Notes under the pieces: model-generated
The model's database searches: none
Told to the model about the DNA's origin: nothing
Seen by the model: the letters and a program-made list of their open reading frames with translations, nothing else
Shown here: positions 33,174-35,056 of the stretch, one piece after another
Layout of the letters: each line of letters opens with the position of its first letter
How positions within the stretch are numbered: the stretch's first letter is position 1
Translations under genes and position numbers: made by a program
Assembly (NCBI GenBank): GCA_964569025.1
Contig: CAZMSQ010000023.1
Span: forward strand, 1 to 35,056
Origin: CAZMSQ01 sp964569025
GTDB lineage: Bacteria > Bacteroidota > Bacteroidia > Chitinophagales > Saprospiraceae
DNA: 35,056 bases
Direction of reading: 5' to 3'

Positions 33174-34340
33174 ATGACACTCCCTATGTCTGAAGGACAC
33201 CCAACTGTTGAGAACCTGGCCCTCATTCAGGAAAGCGCCAGAGATTTTGCCGAAACCTGGATCAGACCTCATGTCATGGAATGGGACGAATCGCAGGAAT
33301 TCCCGCTTGATTTGATGCACAAACTCGGTGACCATGGCTTTCTGGGCGTATTGGTGCCTGAGCAATATGGCGGCTCAGGCTTAGGATATCAGGAATATAT
33401 TACCGTCATCGAAGAAATAGCCAAGGTCTGCGGATCGATTGGGCTTTCGGTGGCAGCACATAATTCATTGTGCACCAATCATATTCTTCACTTTGGCAAT
33501 GAGGATCAAAAGAATAAATATCTGCCAGGACTTGCTTCAGGGCAATGGATTGGTGCCTGGGGCCTGACTGAGGCCAATACGGGTTCTGATGCTATGAGAA
33601 TGCGTTGCGTGGCAAAGCAGGACGGTGATGATTGGGTCATCAACGGGACGAAAAACTGGATCACTCATGGCATATCGGGCCAGGTGGCGGTTGTGATTGT
33701 GCGAACCGGAAAAGAGCTTGACAGCCATGGGATGACAGCCTTTATCATAGAGCGGGATACCCCGGGTTTTAAAGCCGGAAAGAAAGAAAACAAGCTTGGC
33801 ATGAGAGCCAGTGAAACAGCCGAGCTCATTTTTGAAGACTGCCGTGTGCCCTCCAGCCAGATTCTTGGAAAGGTAGGAGAGGGTTTCATCCAGGCCATGA
33901 AAATCCTTGATGGAGGCCGAATTTCCATCGCAGCACTGGCCCTCGGCATCGCTAAAGGTGCCTATGAGGCGGCTGCGGCCTATTCGCAGGAACGGGAGCA
34001 ATTCGGACGACCAATTTCGAGCTTTCAGGCCATCAGTTTCAAGCTGGCTGATATGTCGACCAAAATTCAGGCTGCCGAATTGCTGACCCGTCAGGCGGCA
34101 TTTCTTAAAGAAAACGGATCAAAAACAACCACTCAGTCAGCGATGGCAAAGTATTACGCATCTGAAGTGAGTGTCGAGGTCGCTACAGATGCCGTGCAGA
34201 TCTTTGGCGGGTATGGATATACCAAAGATTTCCCAGTCGAAAAATTCTATCGCGATTCTAAACTGTGCACCATCGGTGAAGGGACTTCCGAAATTCAAAA
34301 GCTCGTTATTTCACGAGAGGTCCTCAAGTCTGACTCGTAA
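33174..34340 (+). CDS. Acyl-CoA dehydrogenase (short-chain/butyryl type)
   Basis: A flavoenzyme that forms trans-2-enoyl-CoA from acyl-CoA, passing electrons to ETF. The 388-residue length and motifs fit the short-chain (bcd/acdA) branch: LGVLVPEQYGGSGLGYQEY, GAWGLTEANTGSDAMRM, WVINGTKNWITHG, GEGFIQAMKILDGGRI, YSQEREQFGRPIS, QIFGGYGYTKDFPVEKFYRD. The catalytic base is Glu369 in IGEGTSEIQ, in the usual C-terminal place. ATG 33174 is used, with Met5 as an alternative. It is downstream of rarA by 59 bases, a housekeeping arrangement without a clear functional link. etf genes are not in the window. Confidence 0.96.
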   Translation: MTLPMSEGHPTVENLALIQESARDFAETWIRPHVMEWDESQEFPLDLMHKLGDHGFLGVLVPEQYGGSGLGYQEYITVIEEIAKVCGSIGLSVAAHNSLCTNHILHFGNEDQKNKYLPGLASGQWIGAWGLTEANTGSDAMRMRCVAKQDGDDWVINGTKNWITHGISGQVAVVIVRTGKELDSHGMTAFIIERDTPGFKAGKKENKLGMRASETAELIFEDCRVPSSQILGKVGEGFIQAMKILDGGRISIAALALGIAKGAYEAAAAYSQEREQFGRPISSFQAISFKLADMSTKIQAAELLTRQAAFLKENGSKTTTQSAMAKYYASEVSVEVATDAVQIFGGYGYTKDFPVEKFYRDSKLCTIGEGTSEIQKLVISREVLKSDS

Positions 34341-34375
34341 CCAGACTTCAGGGCTCAAATCATCTGAATACAGGA

Positions 34376-34403
34376 GGACAAGATGACCTTTGTCATCTTC
34401 TCC
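34376..34403. repeat. Hairpin between the dehydrogenase and hpf
   Basis: AAGATGAC (34380-34387) and GTCATCTT (34392-34399) form a perfect 8-bp stem with a CTTT loop; after one mismatch GGA/TCC extends it by 3 bp. It lies 36 bases past the dehydrogenase stop. There is no T-run directly after it, so it may be a weak terminator or an RNA leader structure. Confidence 0.5.
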
Positions 34404-34475
34404 GCAATAAGTACTGTCTATTTTAAAAGCGTTTTGACCGACGCACGTGTTCATCATCTTATTAAATTTACGCAC

Positions 34476-34772
34476 ATGAACTTACACATTCAATCCATTC
34501 ACTTTAACGCCAGCGATGATCTGACAAATCGAGTTGAAGAAAAACTCGGCAAGCTCAACACTCACTACCCTTTCATCACCAATACATATGTCTACTTGCG
34601 AAAGGATACTGGTGATGGAGAAACTGTTGAAGTCGAAAGTCGCCTGAAATCTGCCGGAGAGATATTTGCAAAGGCAACAGATGCAACTTTTGAGACGGCT
34701 CTTGATCAGGTGCTCGACAAAATCGAGCGGCAGTTGCGCAAACACAAAGACAAAATCCAAAATCACCACTGA
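34476..34772 (+). CDS. hpf: Ribosome hibernation-promoting factor, short form
   Basis: A 98-residue protein of the HPF/RaiA family, starting MNLHIQSIHFNASDDL at ATG 34476. It has the beta-alpha-beta-beta-beta-alpha core (LTNRVEEKLGKLNTHYP, NTYVYLRKDT, VEVESRLKSAGEIFAKA, FETALDQVLDKIERQLRKHKDK). It binds the 30S decoding centre and stabilises inactive ribosomes in stationary phase. Lacking the C-terminal dimer domain of long HPF, it is the short form common in Bacteroidota. A longer frame back to 34383 is leader. Confidence 0.94.
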   Translation: MNLHIQSIHFNASDDLTNRVEEKLGKLNTHYPFITNTYVYLRKDTGDGETVEVESRLKSAGEIFAKATDATFETALDQVLDKIERQLRKHKDKIQNHH

Positions 34773-34877
34773 CCCCTTCGAATTATCTCCCTGCTCCTGC
34801 CGCCCAGACAACGGCTACGTCAGACGCGACCAAGGAACCAGAGCAAAGAGGTTCAACTTTATAAAACACATGGCCCT

Positions 34878-35056
34878 ATGATCATCTCAGACAAAAAAAA
34901 GATTCGGGAAATTCAGCAGGAGTTTTCCGAGAAATTCGAAAATCTCAAACTGGAGTTTTACACCAAATCACACGATTCTGAGTCGGGTTCTCCTGCTGAC
35001 CAGCTCATCGACCCGGAAAACACGCTCGGAGAAATCAGAACTGTGCATAAATCCGG
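34878..35056 (+). CDS. Conserved Bacteroidota hypothetical protein, 5' part only
   Basis: The frame runs off the window. The 59 visible residues (MIISDKKKIREIQQEFSEKF, then LEFYTKSHDS and LIDPENTLGEIRTVH) resemble a small Bacteroidota family of unknown function that typically begins with an '(K)IREIQ-F...LK-EF' stretch and an 'xLGEIR' motif. ATG 34878 is preceded by the A/T-rich TTTATAAAACACATGGCCCT. A three-codon frame ATG-GCC-CTA-TGA (34870-34881) overlaps its start. The 105 bases between hpf and this gene contain no tRNA or clear promoter. Confidence 0.7.
   Translation, partial: MIISDKKKIREIQQEFSEKFENLKLEFYTKSHDSESGSPADQLIDPENTLGEIRTVHKS

Overview
The window is about 35 kb of a Bacteroidota chromosome. 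The signs are a short primary sigma factor without region 1.1, type IX secretion (a Por-type C-terminal sorting domain on a giant SprB-repeat protein), a bacillithiol enzyme (BshC), YbbR/YajC/DUF1573 as neighbours, A-rich leaders without clear Shine-Dalgarno sites, and several copies of the Bacteroidota -7 promoter element TAnnTTTG. The mix of a SprB/FN3/P-domain adhesin with an IPTL-CTERM-like protein suggests Saprospiria, but that rank is inference. A run of 100 N at 17563-17662 shows this is a scaffold joined across a gap.

Layout. 1-201: the probable tail of a plus-strand gene, then two striking inverted-repeat structures. 202-2321 (minus): a selD-mnmH pair that makes selenophosphate and puts selenium into tRNA wobble uridines. 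2533-4122 (plus): bshC. 4170-11537 (minus): a long co-directional block with three envelope genes (COG3014-like lipoprotein, LpoB-like lipoprotein, small Trp-rich secreted protein), ybbR-yajC-DUF1573-S4 protein with overlapping ends, and a DUF58 protein behind an FtsX-like permease. 11815-14628: ZIP metal transporter, orphan LytTR response regulator and class II aldolase. 14701-15813 (minus): a DNRLRE/IPTL-CTERM surface protein broken by one in-frame TAG, and an NqrM-like Cys-rich membrane protein. 15932-20663 (plus): mazG, a CnoX/YbbN-like thioredoxin, the gap, the 3' half of fabD, algH and an ABC-F ATPase. 20687-27553 (minus): the 2288-residue adhesin. 27665-31033 (plus): a degenerate glycosyltransferase-like membrane protein, rpoD and an unknown membrane-anchored protein. 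31054-31683 (minus): a PD-(D/E)XK-like protein. 31840 to the end (plus): rarA, an acyl-CoA dehydrogenase, hpf and a truncated gene.

Most genes are housekeeping. The parts most worth a second look are the amber-interrupted CTERM gene, the LpoB-like envelope cluster, the SprB adhesin, the structured region beyond selD, and the unassigned PD-(D/E)XK and membrane-anchored proteins around rpoD/rarA. I found no CRISPR array, transposase, prophage, tRNA or rRNA. No stretch over 300 bases lacks a gene.
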